Below are positions 63,825-64,000 of a stretch of 64,000 nt of DNA, piece by piece; position 1 is the stretch's first letter; each line of letters opens with the position of its first letter. This stretch comes from Pseudoflavonifractor sp. An184 (GTDB lineage: Bacteria > Bacillota > Clostridia > Oscillospirales > Oscillospiraceae), in contig NZ_NFKI01000007.1 of the NCBI RefSeq assembly GCF_002160305.1, forward strand, positions 17,571-81,570, in the 5' to 3' direction. Below the pieces are notes generated by a model. The model did no database searches and was not told the origin of the DNA. It saw only the letters and a list, made by a program, of their open reading frames with translations. Both the position numbers and the translations under genes were made by a program.

Positions 63825-64000
63825 TTGGAGGAGATTATTGTCATTCGGGCGAGGGATCCGGACGGCAGCGTGTTCAAGGCCGTCATGGACGCGCTGAAGG
63901 GTAAAAGGGCAGAGGTAGTCGATGTTGCTGCCCCTGCGACCTCCGTGCTGCGCATCGGGGAACTGGAGCTCCATCATAAGCACCGCCGGGTGCTCATGGC
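63825..64000 (+). CDS. winged-helix regulator, 5' part (continues beyond window)
   Basis: TTG 63825 (or GTG 63816) follows GGGGAGGTGAG. The visible 58 residues begin MEEIIVIRARDPDGSVFKAV and reach VLRIGELELHHKHRRVLM, the usual entrance of an OmpR-type winged-helix output domain, but no receiver domain precedes it. The 3' end is outside the window. It may be a stand-alone winged-helix regulator of the BcrAB/GT51 operon. Confidence 0.5.
   Translation, partial: MEEIIVIRARDPDGSVFKAVMDALKGKRAEVVDVAAPATSVLRIGELELHHKHRRVLM

Overview
The window is about 60% GC and reads like a gut Clostridia of the Oscillospiraceae type (Flavonifractor/Pseudoflavonifractor-like). The indications are GC-rich Firmicute codon use, strong GGAGG ribosome sites, many ATG/TTG/GTG starts, sortase and CnaB surface proteins, and peptide-sensing two-component/ABC modules. 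This assignment is inferred from style and gene content, not from a marker gene. No tRNA, rRNA or CRISPR array is visible.

Bases 1-30.6 kb are most of the transfer region of an integrative conjugative element (ICE). Almost all of it lies on the + strand with overlapping or tightly spaced genes: regulators, a VirB2-like pilin, two secreted proteins and a sortase, an SLH/CAP protein, a 1865-residue thioester/CnaB adhesin, VirB6, an NlpC/P60 lytic enzyme, VirB3/PrgI, VirB4, then an AT-richer SF2 helicase with four helicase-associated repeats, an HD-GYP protein, four small or unknown ICE proteins, the VirD4 coupling protein, an S1-domain protein and a small membrane protein. A consensus promoter then drives what looks like a structured noncoding RNA (about 26843-27086), followed by a DUF3268-like zinc protein and a sigma factor. 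An AT-rich ECF sigma/anti-sigma pair sits on the other strand, then an XRE-like regulator. No relaxase or integrase is visible, so the element continues outside the window.

Bases 30.8-39.0 kb hold accessory genes: a coiled-coil protein, a 56-residue protein, an ABC exporter, an AAA ATPase of the DUF4143 type (minus strand), a TraX-like membrane protein and an OmpR/histidine kinase pair. Bases 39.1-43.8 kb are a scar of other mobile DNA: a broken XRE gene, an oriT-like inverted-repeat region, an IS1182-type insertion sequence with 15-bp perfect ends, an AT-rich membrane protein and esterase, and an XRE repressor with its own promoter/operator. This scar abuts a BceS-type kinase that has lost its sensor half and its response regulator.

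Bases 43.8-64 kb are a stack of envelope-stress/antimicrobial-peptide modules: (i) truncated kinase plus BceAB-like transporter; (ii) LytTR regulator plus GHKL kinase followed by an ABC exporter operon with a GntR regulator; (iii) OmpR regulator, kinase and MacB/BceAB-like transporter; (iv) a divergent OmpR regulator/kinase pair and a BcrAB-like three-gene exporter with a lipoprotein, a monofunctional peptidoglycan glycosyltransferase and the start of a winged-helix regulator. Modules (i) and (iii) share the operator TTAC-N6-GTAA, which suggests that the regulator of (iii) now also controls the orphaned transporter (i).
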